A stretch of 8,041 nt of DNA from Spirochaetia bacterium UBA5550 (GTDB taxonomy: Bacteria > Spirochaetota > UBA4802 > UBA5550): assembly GCA_002425885.1 (NCBI GenBank), contig DINC01000241.1:1-8041 (forward strand). Reading direction: 5' to 3'. The notes under the pieces are model-generated. The model was not told the DNA's origin and made no database searches. It was given only the letters and a program-made list of their open reading frames with translations. Each line of letters starts with the position of its first letter. Within the stretch, counting starts at the first letter, position 1. Made by a program: the position numbers and the translations under genes. Positions 1-7,516 of the stretch are shown in pieces.

Positions 1-37
1 GCTGAAGTTTTTTATCGATAAGCCTTTTACGTTTCAT
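1..37 (-). CDS. Start of a divergent gene, partial, unidentified
   Basis: The reverse strand reads an ATG at 37 followed by codons for MKRKRLIDKKLQ before the window edge cuts it off. A ribosome binding site GGAGAA (reverse strand of 43-48) lies 5 nt before the ATG, which is good evidence for a real start. Only 12 residues are visible. They are strongly basic, as at the cytoplasmic N-terminus of a membrane protein or of a regulator, but that is only an impression. The product cannot be identified. Confidence 0.6.
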   Translation of the reverse strand, partial: MKRKRLIDKKLQ

Positions 38-67
38 ATTAATTCTCCGGTTTCATTATCTGAACAT

Positions 68-97
68 ATCAAATATCCAAAAAATATTTCCCGTCAA
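68..97 (-). promoter_or_regulatory. Possible sigma70-type promoter for the divergent gene
   Basis: Read on the minus strand, TTGACG (92-97) resembles a -35 box. After 18 bp comes TTTGAT (68-73), a 4-of-6 match to a -10 box. It sits about 30 bp upstream of the minus-strand ATG at 37. The -10 is poor and the region is AT-rich, so this is a weak call. No convincing plus-strand promoter for the gene at 189 was found in the same 151-bp gap. Confidence 0.25.
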
Positions 98-188
98 GCA
101 AAATGCCTTGTAAAATAATAAAGCTCTGATAAAGTAATCTTCTGAATATAGAAAAATAACCGGTTCTGATTCTTAAATAATACTGAAA

Positions 189-1037
189 ATGAAAAAATTA
201 ATATATGCATTAATTCCCGCAGCTTTTCTATTACCGGGAGCTCTCTTTGCAGGGCCTAATCATGGCCCCGTATTTAAAGGATTTTATGCACCCTACGGGG
301 CAGGGTCGTATACTGTCCCTTATGATAAATCTATTAATGGTGGAAATAATAACGGCTTGTCATCCGGTTCAATGCGGGATAGTGATAATGCATTTAAAAC
401 TCTTAAGGGATATTCCCTGTCATGCGGATACTTTTATGACTGGTTACAGTGTGACATCAGCTATACAGGTATTGAAACAGATAACCTGATTGTTGAGCAC
501 GCCTCAACTCCGGGCAATGAATATTCAGCTGACGCAGAATTATCGGTTGCGGACCTGAGGGCCGGGTACCGTTTCAGCAATCCCGGTGATACATCGTATA
601 AATGGCTTTATCTCGGTGTGCGGAGGTCTGAGCTGGAAATTTCATACAATAATACTGAATCGAAAGCCACAGGATTCATTGCCGGATTCTACGGGTTCAG
701 CAGTTTCGGTTTATCCTCACCCTTTGAGTTCGTGCTGACCTGGGATGTTTGTATTGCGGGGTATCGTTATAACTGGAACAGGTTTCATTCAGACGTATAT
801 ATTGACGTGAGCCGGAAATTCGCCATGGATTTAGGCCTCTCGGCCGGAGCCGGGGTGCAGTATGAGCCATGGGATCTTGCTGTAATTCTTAAAGTTTCCC
901 CCTTTGTTTCATACAGGAAGTATGAGGAGGAGGATATCGCAGGCAACAGGAGTACTAAAATGTCGCTTGGCGGGACATTAATAGGTATTGAAGTTGTTTT
1001 TTCAATTCCGGATTATAAGAATAATATTGTAGAATAA
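189..1037 (+). CDS. Secreted outer-membrane beta-barrel-like protein, unknown function
   Basis: This is a 282-residue protein with a clear signal peptide: Lys2-Lys3, a hydrophobic core, and probable cleavage after A21 (ALFA before GPNHG). The mature part has alternating hydrophobic/polar stretches with many aromatic residues and Gly, for example residues around 120-155 and 160-270, as in small outer-membrane barrels. No catalytic motif is visible and I do not recognise the family. The last strand-like segment (VVFSIP) is followed by about 9 polar residues, so it does not end in the terminal Phe typical of barrel proteins. The ATG at 189 is preceded by no good Shine-Dalgarno sequence, but the signal peptide begins exactly there. 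It stands first in the plus-strand cluster, 23 bp before the lipoprotein gene, and is probably co-transcribed. A barrel is inferred from pattern only; a periplasmic beta protein is possible. Confidence 0.75.
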   Translation: MKKLIYALIPAAFLLPGALFAGPNHGPVFKGFYAPYGAGSYTVPYDKSINGGNNNGLSSGSMRDSDNAFKTLKGYSLSCGYFYDWLQCDISYTGIETDNLIVEHASTPGNEYSADAELSVADLRAGYRFSNPGDTSYKWLYLGVRRSELEISYNNTESKATGFIAGFYGFSSFGLSSPFEFVLTWDVCIAGYRYNWNRFHSDVYIDVSRKFAMDLGLSAGAGVQYEPWDLAVILKVSPFVSYRKYEEEDIAGNRSTKMSLGGTLIGIEVVFSIPDYKNNIVE

Positions 1038-1050
1038 TACCAGGTAAAAC

Positions 1051-1054
1051 AGGA
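1051..1054 (+). promoter_or_regulatory. Ribosome binding site fixing a GTG start
   Basis: AGGA lies 6 nt before GTG at 1061. This spacing, together with the signal peptide that starts at the GTG, decides the start of the lipoprotein gene. Confidence 0.6.
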
Positions 1055-1060
1055 TTTTCC

Positions 1061-1540
1061 GTGAAAAGAATAACTGAGTATATATGTTGTTATGTGATAA
1101 TGCTGCTGGTTATAACCGGATGTTCCTCGGTGCGCTATGAAAAAAATCATATCACTGATAGAATCGGCGGGAACCCTTCTACCCTTATTCTTAATTATGA
1201 GAACAGAGCTAAACAGTATGATAAAGTAATTATTTATTCACATCTAAAAATATATATAGAGATAGAGGAGCCCTTCATTATAAGCATCCCTGAATTTAAA
1301 CCCGCTGATAAAATTTACAGTATAGCGGCAATTGAAGGTACAGCAGTGTACCGTCTGAAAATCAGCAGCAGCGGAACTGTTATCTCAACAGAAAAGAAGC
1401 TGTCAGCAGGCCTGGGACTTGATGAAGCAGCAGATGAAATATTAAGTCAGCTTAAAATTGAACCAGCGTGGATGGCTGGTGGAAGCTTTAACTCAACAGC
1501 AGATGTCAGAATCTCATTCATTACGGATGGTGAGCAGTGA
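1061..1540 (+). CDS. Lipoprotein with a TonB C-terminal-like domain
   Basis: A 159-residue protein with a GTG start supported by AGGA 6 nt upstream. The N-terminus is a lipoprotein signal: a hydrophobic segment ending in lipobox I18-T19-G20-C21. The +2 residue is Ser, which in the E. coli sorting rule favours the outer membrane. Residues about 91-156 match the pattern of the TonB C-terminal domain: IEGTAVYRLKISSSGTVIS (G-T-V strand, then a turn before GTV), LDEAADEIL (helix), IEPAWMAGG (the usual F-x-P-A-x-x-x-G position), and a last strand VRISF. It lacks the usual TonB transmembrane helix and Pro-rich spacer. Its stop overlaps the start of the TonB-dependent receptor gene by 4 bp, so a partner role with that receptor is inferred. 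The domain call is by eye; a non-TonB role of the same fold is possible. Confidence 0.75.
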   Translation: MKRITEYICCYVIMLLVITGCSSVRYEKNHITDRIGGNPSTLILNYENRAKQYDKVIIYSHLKIYIEIEEPFIISIPEFKPADKIYSIAAIEGTAVYRLKISSSGTVISTEKKLSAGLGLDEAADEILSQLKIEPAWMAGGSFNSTADVRISFITDGEQ

Positions 1541-3786
1541 AAAAGTTAATCGCTGCAATTCTGACTGTTTTCTGCGGTACAGCGCTGTACGCACATTCTG
1601 TTTCGGGCCGGATAACAGACAGCAGTACGGGTGAACCTGTACCCGGTGTATCTGTTGCCATTGAGGAACTGCGGGATGTTCAGATAACAGCCCCTGACGG
1701 AAGTTTTACATTCAGCCGTGTTCCTGCCGGCTCTTACAGACTTCATACGGCGCACCCCCTTTACGGAAATAAAGAGATCACCATTCGTGTTAAAAGAAGA
1801 TTTATTATTGATATTGAGCTTTCCGGTAAAGTTTACAGCCTCACTCCTGTTGTGAGCGCAAATAAAGAGGTTAAAACACGTCCCGGCAGTCAATCTGTAA
1901 CTTCTGATGATATTAAATATATGCCGATGACCGGTGCTGGCGATTCACTACGTCTGCTGCAGACCCTTCCGGGAGCGGGGAGTTCCTTTACCATGTCCAG
2001 TGTCCCTGTAATCAGGGGACTCAATCCGATATATGATAAAACTTATGTTGATGATATACCTGTAGATTATCCGTATCATTACTTTCCACCTGTTGTTCCG
2101 CTGCTCTCTTCAATAAATGAAACAATAATAGAAAGAGTTACAATAAACAAAGGCCCTTACCCTTTAACCTATGATGACAGCATAGGGAGCATAATCCATG
2201 TGAAAACAAAAGAGGTCAGGCAGCCCGGCGTTCACGGAAAAATCATTGTTAATCCGCTTCTCCCCCTTTTTCCCACTGTATACTGTGAAGCCGCACCTGC
2301 TGCTGATTTTTCAATACTCTTTGCCGGACGCAGGACATACGTAGACTGGGCTGCTGATGCTGCGGATATTGACACTGACAATACTTTTTATTTTCAGGAC
2401 CACTATCTGAAGCTGAGATATAACCTTTTTTCCAGGCACAGATTATATTTAACTTCAATGGGTTCTGATGATTATATCTCAACAAAAGATATCAATGCGC
2501 GGACTGAATATCATACTGAATCATTAAAATGGCAGTATCTGGTGAACAGAAAAATTTTTCTTGAAACCTCATTTCTGCGGAGCAGGACAAATCATTATTA
2601 CAGCAGCGGGGATGCTGATGCGGGGGATACTCCTGTGGCTGTTGTTTTCTCTCCCATTATGTACAGAGTTGCGCAGACAGTTACAGCTGATTTATCATTA
2701 CTCAGTCTTAAAACCGGATATGAGTATACAGTGCATAAGGACGGAGTATCGGGGAACATAGATCTCTCTGAGCTTGTGGATTATGATATTAAAGAGCAGT
2801 CCGGAGATAATGTATCAGCATCATTCCCCATTAAGGGTAAAAGTTTTTCCCTGTTTAATGAAACCGGTGTTGACCTTAAGCCTGTATATCTGAATCTCGG
2901 TGTGCGTTATAAATATTACGGCCCCATTAAGAGCAATTCTGTTTCATATCGCGGAATCGTATCATATACAGTGAAAAGTCACGAACTGAAAATATACGGC
3001 GGCGGAGGATCATACCATGCTCAGCCTGATATGTATTACTACCTCGGAGAATCAGGGAGCAATCTTAAAGAGGCAAAGTCCTGGAACGGAATTTTAGGTT
3101 TTGAAAAAAAAATTACAGACTCTGTCACAGGTCAGATTGAAACTTATTATACTGAATATGAAGATCTGTTCTCATCAGGCTTTGATGCGGTATCAAGCAC
3201 GGAACTTCGCAGGCTTTCGCAGATAAATCCGTATTCCAGGGATAACAGCGGAAAGGGCTATGGCGCTGAGTTTTTTCTGAAGGGTAAACTCGGTAAATTC
3301 GAGGGCTGGGCAGGTTATTCTATTTCAAAAACACGGATGAGTGACGGAGTGGATGAATACGACTCCGATTATGATCAGACTCATATATTCAAGGCGGCAC
3401 TTCTTACACACAGGGGGAGGTGGACGCCATCAGCGGTATGGCATTACTATACCTCAATGCCGTACACTCCTGTGATCGGCTCAACTTCTGACGGGGGCGG
3501 GGGTTTTAATCCGCAGTACGGCAGTTATAACTCCGGGAGATATCCCGCACATCACAGGCTCGACGCGAAACTGACATACACCAGGGGGAATATACGCTGT
3601 TATGCGGAGTTCTGGAACATATATTATGTTTATGGATACGACAGAGGAGACAGGGAATTTAAAACCAGTAAATCGTATCTTTTCCCGGTATATGACAAAG
3701 ATAAACCATACAGCAGCAGCAACCCCGAAAAACAGGAAGATATACCTCTTGCATTTCTATGGTTAGGAGTTGAGATATGCTTCTGA
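1537..3786 (+). CDS. TonB-dependent outer-membrane receptor with N-terminal carboxypeptidase-regulatory-like domain
   Basis: A 749-residue outer-membrane transporter. A signal peptide (cleavage near A19) is followed by a CarboxypepD_reg-like beta domain at about 22-95 (VSGRITDSSTGEPVPGVSV, then DGSFTFSRVPAGSYRL). A candidate TonB box, LTPVVSA, lies at 102-108, in the usual place after such a domain. The plug follows at about 114-226, with VIRG (158-161), YVDDIPV (170-176) and ERVTINKGPYPLTY (199-212), which are standard plug signatures. The remaining 520 or so residues are aromatic-rich barrel strands ending in the C-terminal Phe expected for BAM recognition. The GTG start overlaps the previous stop (GTGA), with GGTGAG just upstream as a possible ribosome binding site. 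The ligand is not evident: there are no His-rich loops as in ZnuD, and no known siderophore-receptor similarity can be judged by eye. The next gene overlaps it by 10 bp. Confidence 0.9.
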   Translation: MKKLIAAILTVFCGTALYAHSVSGRITDSSTGEPVPGVSVAIEELRDVQITAPDGSFTFSRVPAGSYRLHTAHPLYGNKEITIRVKRRFIIDIELSGKVYSLTPVVSANKEVKTRPGSQSVTSDDIKYMPMTGAGDSLRLLQTLPGAGSSFTMSSVPVIRGLNPIYDKTYVDDIPVDYPYHYFPPVVPLLSSINETIIERVTINKGPYPLTYDDSIGSIIHVKTKEVRQPGVHGKIIVNPLLPLFPTVYCEAAPAADFSILFAGRRTYVDWAADAADIDTDNTFYFQDHYLKLRYNLFSRHRLYLTSMGSDDYISTKDINARTEYHTESLKWQYLVNRKIFLETSFLRSRTNHYYSSGDADAGDTPVAVVFSPIMYRVAQTVTADLSLLSLKTGYEYTVHKDGVSGNIDLSELVDYDIKEQSGDNVSASFPIKGKSFSLFNETGVDLKPVYLNLGVRYKYYGPIKSNSVSYRGIVSYTVKSHELKIYGGGGSYHAQPDMYYYLGESGSNLKEAKSWNGILGFEKKITDSVTGQIETYYTEYEDLFSSGFDAVSSTELRRLSQINPYSRDNSGKGYGAEFFLKGKLGKFEGWAGYSISKTRMSDGVDEYDSDYDQTHIFKAALLTHRGRWTPSAVWHYYTSMPYTPVIGSTSDGGGGFNPQYGSYNSGRYPAHHRLDAKLTYTRGNIRCYAEFWNIYYVYGYDRGDREFKTSKSYLFPVYDKDKPYSSSNPEKQEDIPLAFLWLGVEICF

Positions 3787-5690
3787 GATTAACTGCTGCC
3801 TTACTCATTCTCCTTCTGCCGCTTTATGCCGATAGCGCGCTTATAACAACAGATCGATATGAATTTAACGATGCTGAATCTGATATAAAGATCCTTAAAT
3901 CAATAATCGCAAGGCGTCCGGATGATCTTAAAACAGTTAAACGGCTGATAAACCTTACATTCGCTATGGAAAAGTTTGAAGAGACGGAAAAATACTGTGA
4001 ACAATACCTGCGCATTCAAAAAAACAGCGAAGCTGCATATACAAAAATAATCGCGGCAGCATCACTTGGTAAGTTTAAAAGCGCGGCGGATCAGATTGAA
4101 CCTTTCATTGATGAATACAAAAAAGAATTGAGCAGCAGGGATGTGATGCTCCTCAGATATAAAGGGGCTCTTTACAGAAAATCGGCTGTAAGCAGAGGTG
4201 AACCTGAAGGCGGGAAGAAGACATCCTGGGGTGAGAATTCATTGATTAAAACAGTAATCCACCGTGACAGCATCTTTGCAGGATATAATTTTAATGAATA
4301 TGCACATACTGTTTTTAAAGTAAACGGGAATCGTGTGTCTGACGCTGGTAATTTTCCCGCGTACCTCTCCGGCATCCCGTTTTCATCAATAAGCTTTGTC
4401 TCCATATCTGATGATGGAAGAGAAGTTCTGGTCAGTTCCCGTTCAGGAGATAAATCTTCAATCTATATCCGCAGGTATCTCCCCTATAAAAAAAGATGGT
4501 CATCATGGGAGAAACCGCATAAACTTAATCCCGGTATATGGAACCATTACCCGAATTTTATTGATAACAACACGGTTCTGTTTTCATCAACTGACGGTGA
4601 AGACTATGATCTCTATATTTCAAAAAGAGATAAAGACGGGGAGTGGGGTGAAGCCCGCAAACTGCCCGGTGTGAATACACCGCTTGATGAGATATCAGTA
4701 TCAATTCATCCTGACGGTGAAACACTCTACTTCTCTTCAAACGGTTATGAGGGGATGGGCGGTTATGATATATATGGCGCAAAACTTACGCGGGAAGGTG
4801 AATTTTACGAAGTGACTGGTATTAAAAACGTCTCTTCCGCGAATACATTCAGAAATGAAAAATATCCGGTATTTATTAATTCAGCCGGGAGTGCCGCGTA
4901 TTTCAATTTCAGTGCGGGTATGAATAATAATGTTTATATCTGCGGCGACCTGCCGTATAAACCGCTGCCTGTATTTTTCTATGATGCGGAAGTTGTTGAT
5001 GATTCATCGGGGCTTCCGGTGGAAGGCTCACTTGCGGAATACAAAGCTTCGGGAGCTGACTTCACGTTGAACAGGCCTGTGTATTCAGACGGCTTTACAG
5101 GCGCGACTCTCCGCCGCGACATGAAGTATGCCATCGCAATAAGAGCAGAGGGCTATGAAAATTTCACAAAAGGTATCTCATTTTCAGGAACCGGTGACAG
5201 AATCACAGATAACATCCGGCTTAAGAAAAAATCTGTTAAGGTGCCGGCCCCTGTTTACACAGTGCTTATCACAACACTGAAGCTGCACAATTGTGATGAG
5301 GCAAAAGCCCGTCCTGTATTGGATATTCTCGAGGAAAAAACAGGTGTCCAGGGTGACGGTGCCAGGCGCAGTAAAAATATTTTATCATTTACGGCATGTG
5401 GAGACAAAGATTGCGCGCTGCGTGACGGCCGGACAGTTCAGGCGGATTATGTGGTGTTCGGATCTCTCTCTGCAAAAAAAGAGTCAGGTATGAAAACTCT
5501 CGGTGAAACCGGTGAAGACCAGTACCTTGCAAAAAAAGTAACCGGAACAGTTTATACTCTTGAGCTTAAAATGATAAATGTGTCTTCCGGGATAGTTACC
5601 GTATCATTTAAAAAGAGCACTTCTGACCCTGATGTATTAAAAAAGATCACAAATGAATTTATCCGCAAAGCGGCACCGGAGTTTGAATAG
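3777..5690 (+). CDS. Secreted TPR / PD40 beta-propeller / CRD-like protein with a CsgG-like C-terminal domain
   Basis: A 637-residue protein. A signal peptide ends near A18. Residues about 30-130 are helical, with TPR-like spacing. Four PD40 (WD40-like, TolB type) repeats follow near 206-234, 258-284, 305-336 and 361-388, recognisable by SDDGREVLVSS, NTVLFSSTDGEDYDLY and HPDGETLYFSSN with G-YDIY. A carboxypeptidase-regulatory-like beta domain spans about 401-492. The last 135 residues (about 502-637) resemble CsgG/curli-assembly-type lipoprotein domains: a beta strand then a helix, C541-x4-C546-A, ADYVVFGSLS, and YTLELKMINVSSGIV. Such proteins usually act in the periplasm or at the outer membrane. 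TPR, propeller and CRD in this order recall PorE of the type IX secretion system, but without its OmpA-like end. The ATG is preceded by AGGAG at 3765-3769 and overlaps the receptor gene by 10 bp, so a functional link with the receptor is likely. Confidence 0.8.
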   Translation: MLLRLTAALLILLLPLYADSALITTDRYEFNDAESDIKILKSIIARRPDDLKTVKRLINLTFAMEKFEETEKYCEQYLRIQKNSEAAYTKIIAAASLGKFKSAADQIEPFIDEYKKELSSRDVMLLRYKGALYRKSAVSRGEPEGGKKTSWGENSLIKTVIHRDSIFAGYNFNEYAHTVFKVNGNRVSDAGNFPAYLSGIPFSSISFVSISDDGREVLVSSRSGDKSSIYIRRYLPYKKRWSSWEKPHKLNPGIWNHYPNFIDNNTVLFSSTDGEDYDLYISKRDKDGEWGEARKLPGVNTPLDEISVSIHPDGETLYFSSNGYEGMGGYDIYGAKLTREGEFYEVTGIKNVSSANTFRNEKYPVFINSAGSAAYFNFSAGMNNNVYICGDLPYKPLPVFFYDAEVVDDSSGLPVEGSLAEYKASGADFTLNRPVYSDGFTGATLRRDMKYAIAIRAEGYENFTKGISFSGTGDRITDNIRLKKKSVKVPAPVYTVLITTLKLHNCDEAKARPVLDILEEKTGVQGDGARRSKNILSFTACGDKDCALRDGRTVQADYVVFGSLSAKKESGMKTLGETGEDQYLAKKVTGTVYTLELKMINVSSGIVTVSFKKSTSDPDVLKKITNEFIRKAAPEFE

Positions 5691-5711
5691 ATTTGCTGCA
5701 TTTCTTTTTTT
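5670..5711 (+). terminator. Possible weak intrinsic terminator after the envelope cluster
   Basis: GCGGCA (5670-5675) can pair with TGCTGC (5694-5699) through one G-T pair, leaving an 18-nt loop, and is followed at once by a T-rich run (5701-5712). The stem is short and the loop long, so it is only a candidate. It fits the boundary between the envelope cluster and the metal operon. Confidence 0.3.
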
Positions 5712-5714
5712 TAT

Positions 5715-5720
5715 TTGACA
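5715..5720 (+). promoter_or_regulatory. Probable -35 box of the permease operon
   Basis: A perfect TTGACA. The expected -10 position (about 5737-5743) falls inside the Fur-type operator at 5733-5753, and no good -10 hexamer could be picked there. The placement means a bound repressor would block RNA polymerase. Confidence 0.5.
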
Positions 5721-5732
5721 TGAATCCGGTCT

Positions 5733-5753
5733 AAATGCAAGTTGTTCGCAATT
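5733..5753 (+). promoter_or_regulatory. Fur/Zur-type operator 1, upstream of the permease operon
   Basis: The 15-bp core TGCAAGTTGTTCGCA (5736-5750) has the 7-1-7 inverted-repeat layout of Fur-family boxes and is preceded by AAA. It matches the operators at 7929 and 7989. It ends 16 bp before the ATG at 5770 and overlaps the expected -10 region. Since the Fur-family gene is the third gene of this operon, this would provide autoregulation. Confidence 0.7.
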
Positions 5754-5769
5754 AAAGAAGCGGGTATTT

Positions 5770-6735
5770 ATGTTGTCAGTATATTCCACGTATGTCACTG
5801 CAATTTTTCTTGAGGGGATATTTTTTCTCACCATAGGGGTAATTATATCATCTCTTATCGATGTTTTTATCTCTGATAATACAATAAGTAAAATTGTACC
5901 TTCCGGAAGGGTTACCGGTATTGCAGTTTCTTCTTTAACAGGAATTCTGTTTCCCGTATGTGAATGCGGTATTGTACCCGTAGTAGCCGGTTTGATAAAA
6001 AAGGGGCTCCCGGTATCACATGCGGTTACCATGCTTCTCTCAATACCTGTAGTGAATCTTGTAACATTCACCAGCACATATTATGCTTTCCCCGGCACCC
6101 CGGTAATTGCATTTCTCCGGATGGCAGGGGGAGTTGCAGTATCCTTCTGTTTAGGTTTAGCTGTAAGCCTCTTTCTCGATGATGACTCCGTGCTTAAAAG
6201 GAAACCGGAAGAAAAGAAGTATAAACCGGTAAACCTGGAAAATTTTGTAATCCTGGATCATCTTTGTTCTCCGGGGTGTTCATGTCATCATCATGTTGAA
6301 ACTCACAGTAAACTGACTCCCGCGGAAAAAATCAGAGGCGTTCTTAATCATTCGGTGGGGGAGTTTTTTGAAACAGGGAGATACTTTATCATCGGGATTC
6401 TTGTAACAGCAGCATTCCAGACTTTCGTGCCGAAGAATGCATTTGATGGTGTTTCATCCGCCTTTCCACTTCCGGAATTATTTATGACCGGCTATGCATA
6501 CATTCTTTCAATCTGTTCGCAGACAGACGCATTCGTTGCGCGTTCCATGTCGTCATATTTCGGCCCCGGCGCTCTTTTATGTTTCATGATATCCGGTGCA
6601 ATGATTGATGTAAAGACAACTTTGATGCTCCGTGTAATCTTCCGGAAAAGATTTATTATTTTGCTTGCTGCAGGAATCATTATTTCAACAGTCTGTTTTT
6701 CTTTTCTGGCTGAAACGGTGCTGAAGATACTATGA
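5770..6735 (+). CDS. DUF318 (YraQ/YcgR-type) permease with Cys/His-rich cytoplasmic loop
   Basis: A 321-residue inner-membrane protein with about eight hydrophobic segments (near 8-32, 47-75, 82-104, 110-136, 201-221, 236-256, 264-285, 294-320). The family signature FPVCECGIVPV is at 61-71, and SICSQTDAFVA (247-256), the second conserved motif, lies in the second half. The long central loop (about 137-200) is basic and probably cytoplasmic. It carries a metal-ligand cluster at 166-179: C166, C170, C172, H173-H175 and H179. Relatives include YcgR, and similar Cys/His-rich members have been annotated as Cu/Zn efflux transporters (SO_0444 type). The next gene, a YcgQ-family subunit, overlaps by 4 bp (ATGA), the usual pairing for this family. 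A divalent metal, probably zinc, is inferred from the loop and the Fur-family gene; import or export is open. The Shine-Dalgarno sequence is weak (AAGAAGCGGG upstream). Confidence 0.85.
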   Translation: MLSVYSTYVTAIFLEGIFFLTIGVIISSLIDVFISDNTISKIVPSGRVTGIAVSSLTGILFPVCECGIVPVVAGLIKKGLPVSHAVTMLLSIPVVNLVTFTSTYYAFPGTPVIAFLRMAGGVAVSFCLGLAVSLFLDDDSVLKRKPEEKKYKPVNLENFVILDHLCSPGCSCHHHVETHSKLTPAEKIRGVLNHSVGEFFETGRYFIIGILVTAAFQTFVPKNAFDGVSSAFPLPELFMTGYAYILSICSQTDAFVARSMSSYFGPGALLCFMISGAMIDVKTTLMLRVIFRKRFIILLAAGIIISTVCFSFLAETVLKIL

Positions 6736-7508
6736 AACTGTTCCGTTATATATATATGTTCAGAGAGTTTATATTACTCTCGCTTCTTTTCATATCCCTG
6801 GAGCGGCTGGTGAACGGCCGTCAGCTTTATTCTTTCCTTAATCCCGGTTATCATCTATTTGTGAACCTTGCTTTGGTTACGGTTTTTTTTCTGACCGGCG
6901 CAGCGCTTTTTATTTCAGCAGGCAGAGAGCCGGAGGACAACACTCCGCGGGAATACTTCAAGTATTTTGTTTTTATTGTTCTCGTTGCTCTGTTAAACAC
7001 AGGTTCTGACAGTACAGCTTTCAGTTCACATTTAACAGCCGGGAATAGCATTACACCGGATGTGTCGATGAACAGCTTCAGTGCGGCAGGCGACCTTAAG
7101 CCCGGTCCTGATAGTGATATATTTAATACTTCAGGGGATTTTATTGAAATAACAAAGGAAAATTACTATTTTATTGTAAATGATATATATTCTGCCCCTG
7201 AAAAATTTGCAGGGAAGAGAATAAGTATTGATGGGTTTGTCTATAAGTCAAAGAAGCTTAAACAGAAGGAGTTCGTAATTGCCAGGCTTATAATATACTG
7301 CTGCGCAGCTGATGCCGGCATCGGAGGTCTTATTGCAGATGCCGGCGGGATAAATGATAATTTCAGAAAAAATGAATGGCTCAGGGTAGAGGGAGTGCTG
7401 GCGCTTGAAAATAAAGGTGGAGAAAAACCTGCCCCTGTGCTTAAACTTGAATCATTTAAAAGGATACCGGCTGATAAAGAGCCATATATATATCCGGTAT
7501 ATAATTGA
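6732..7508 (+). CDS. YcgQ-like TIGR03943/DUF1980 family permease partner
   Basis: A 258-residue protein that pairs with the DUF318 permease. The N-terminal part has about three hydrophobic segments (near 11-27, 41-62 and 77-90). A low-complexity Ser/Asp/Pro-rich linker (about 91-130) follows, then a soluble domain (about 137-245). That domain contains APEKFAGKRISIDGFVY and the family hallmark ARLIIYCCAADA (184-195) with adjacent Cys190-Cys191 and Asp194, a plausible metal site. It ends with the strand pattern WLRVEGVL. The length is slightly below the family's usual size as I remember it. The ATG overlaps the permease stop by 4 bp, so the two are translationally coupled and are likely subunits of one complex. 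The biochemical role of the family is not settled to my knowledge. Confidence 0.8.
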   Translation: MKLFRYIYMFREFILLSLLFISLERLVNGRQLYSFLNPGYHLFVNLALVTVFFLTGAALFISAGREPEDNTPREYFKYFVFIVLVALLNTGSDSTAFSSHLTAGNSITPDVSMNSFSAAGDLKPGPDSDIFNTSGDFIEITKENYYFIVNDIYSAPEKFAGKRISIDGFVYKSKKLKQKEFVIARLIIYCCAADAGIGGLIADAGGINDNFRKNEWLRVEGVLALENKGGEKPAPVLKLESFKRIPADKEPYIYPVYN

Positions 7509-7512
7509 GAGG
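7509..7512 (+). promoter_or_regulatory. Ribosome binding site choosing ATG 7517
   Basis: GAGG (within GAGAGGAACA) lies 4 nt before ATG 7517. An in-frame TTG at 7505 would place this site inside the coding region and would add only four residues, so ATG 7517 is preferred. Confidence 0.55.
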
Positions 7513-7516
7513 AACA

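Noticed and set aside
95..110. Small inverted repeat around GCAAAATGC
   Set aside because: The stem needs a bulge and is short; nothing links it to termination or regulation.
101..121. AAATGC at 101-106 as a fourth Fur-type operator before the envelope cluster
   Set aside because: Only the left half matches; the right half expected near 113-118 is AAAATA-like instead of TTYGCA.
108..152. Plus-strand promoter for the gene at 189
   Set aside because: TTGTAA at 108 and TATAGA at 147 are not at usable spacing with any good partner; the AT-rich region gives many weak hits.
1537..3786. The receptor as a ZnuD-like zinc receptor linked to the Fur-family regulon
   Set aside because: No His-rich extracellular loop is visible and no matching operator precedes the cluster.
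5637..6077. 146-codon open frame on the minus strand
   Set aside because: It is antisense to the permease N-terminus, including the FPVCECG signature, and crosses the promoter and operator region.
7505..7516. TTG at 7505 as start of the Fur-family gene
   Set aside because: It would overlap the ribosome binding site GAGG at 7509-7512 and add only LRGT before the ATG at 7517.
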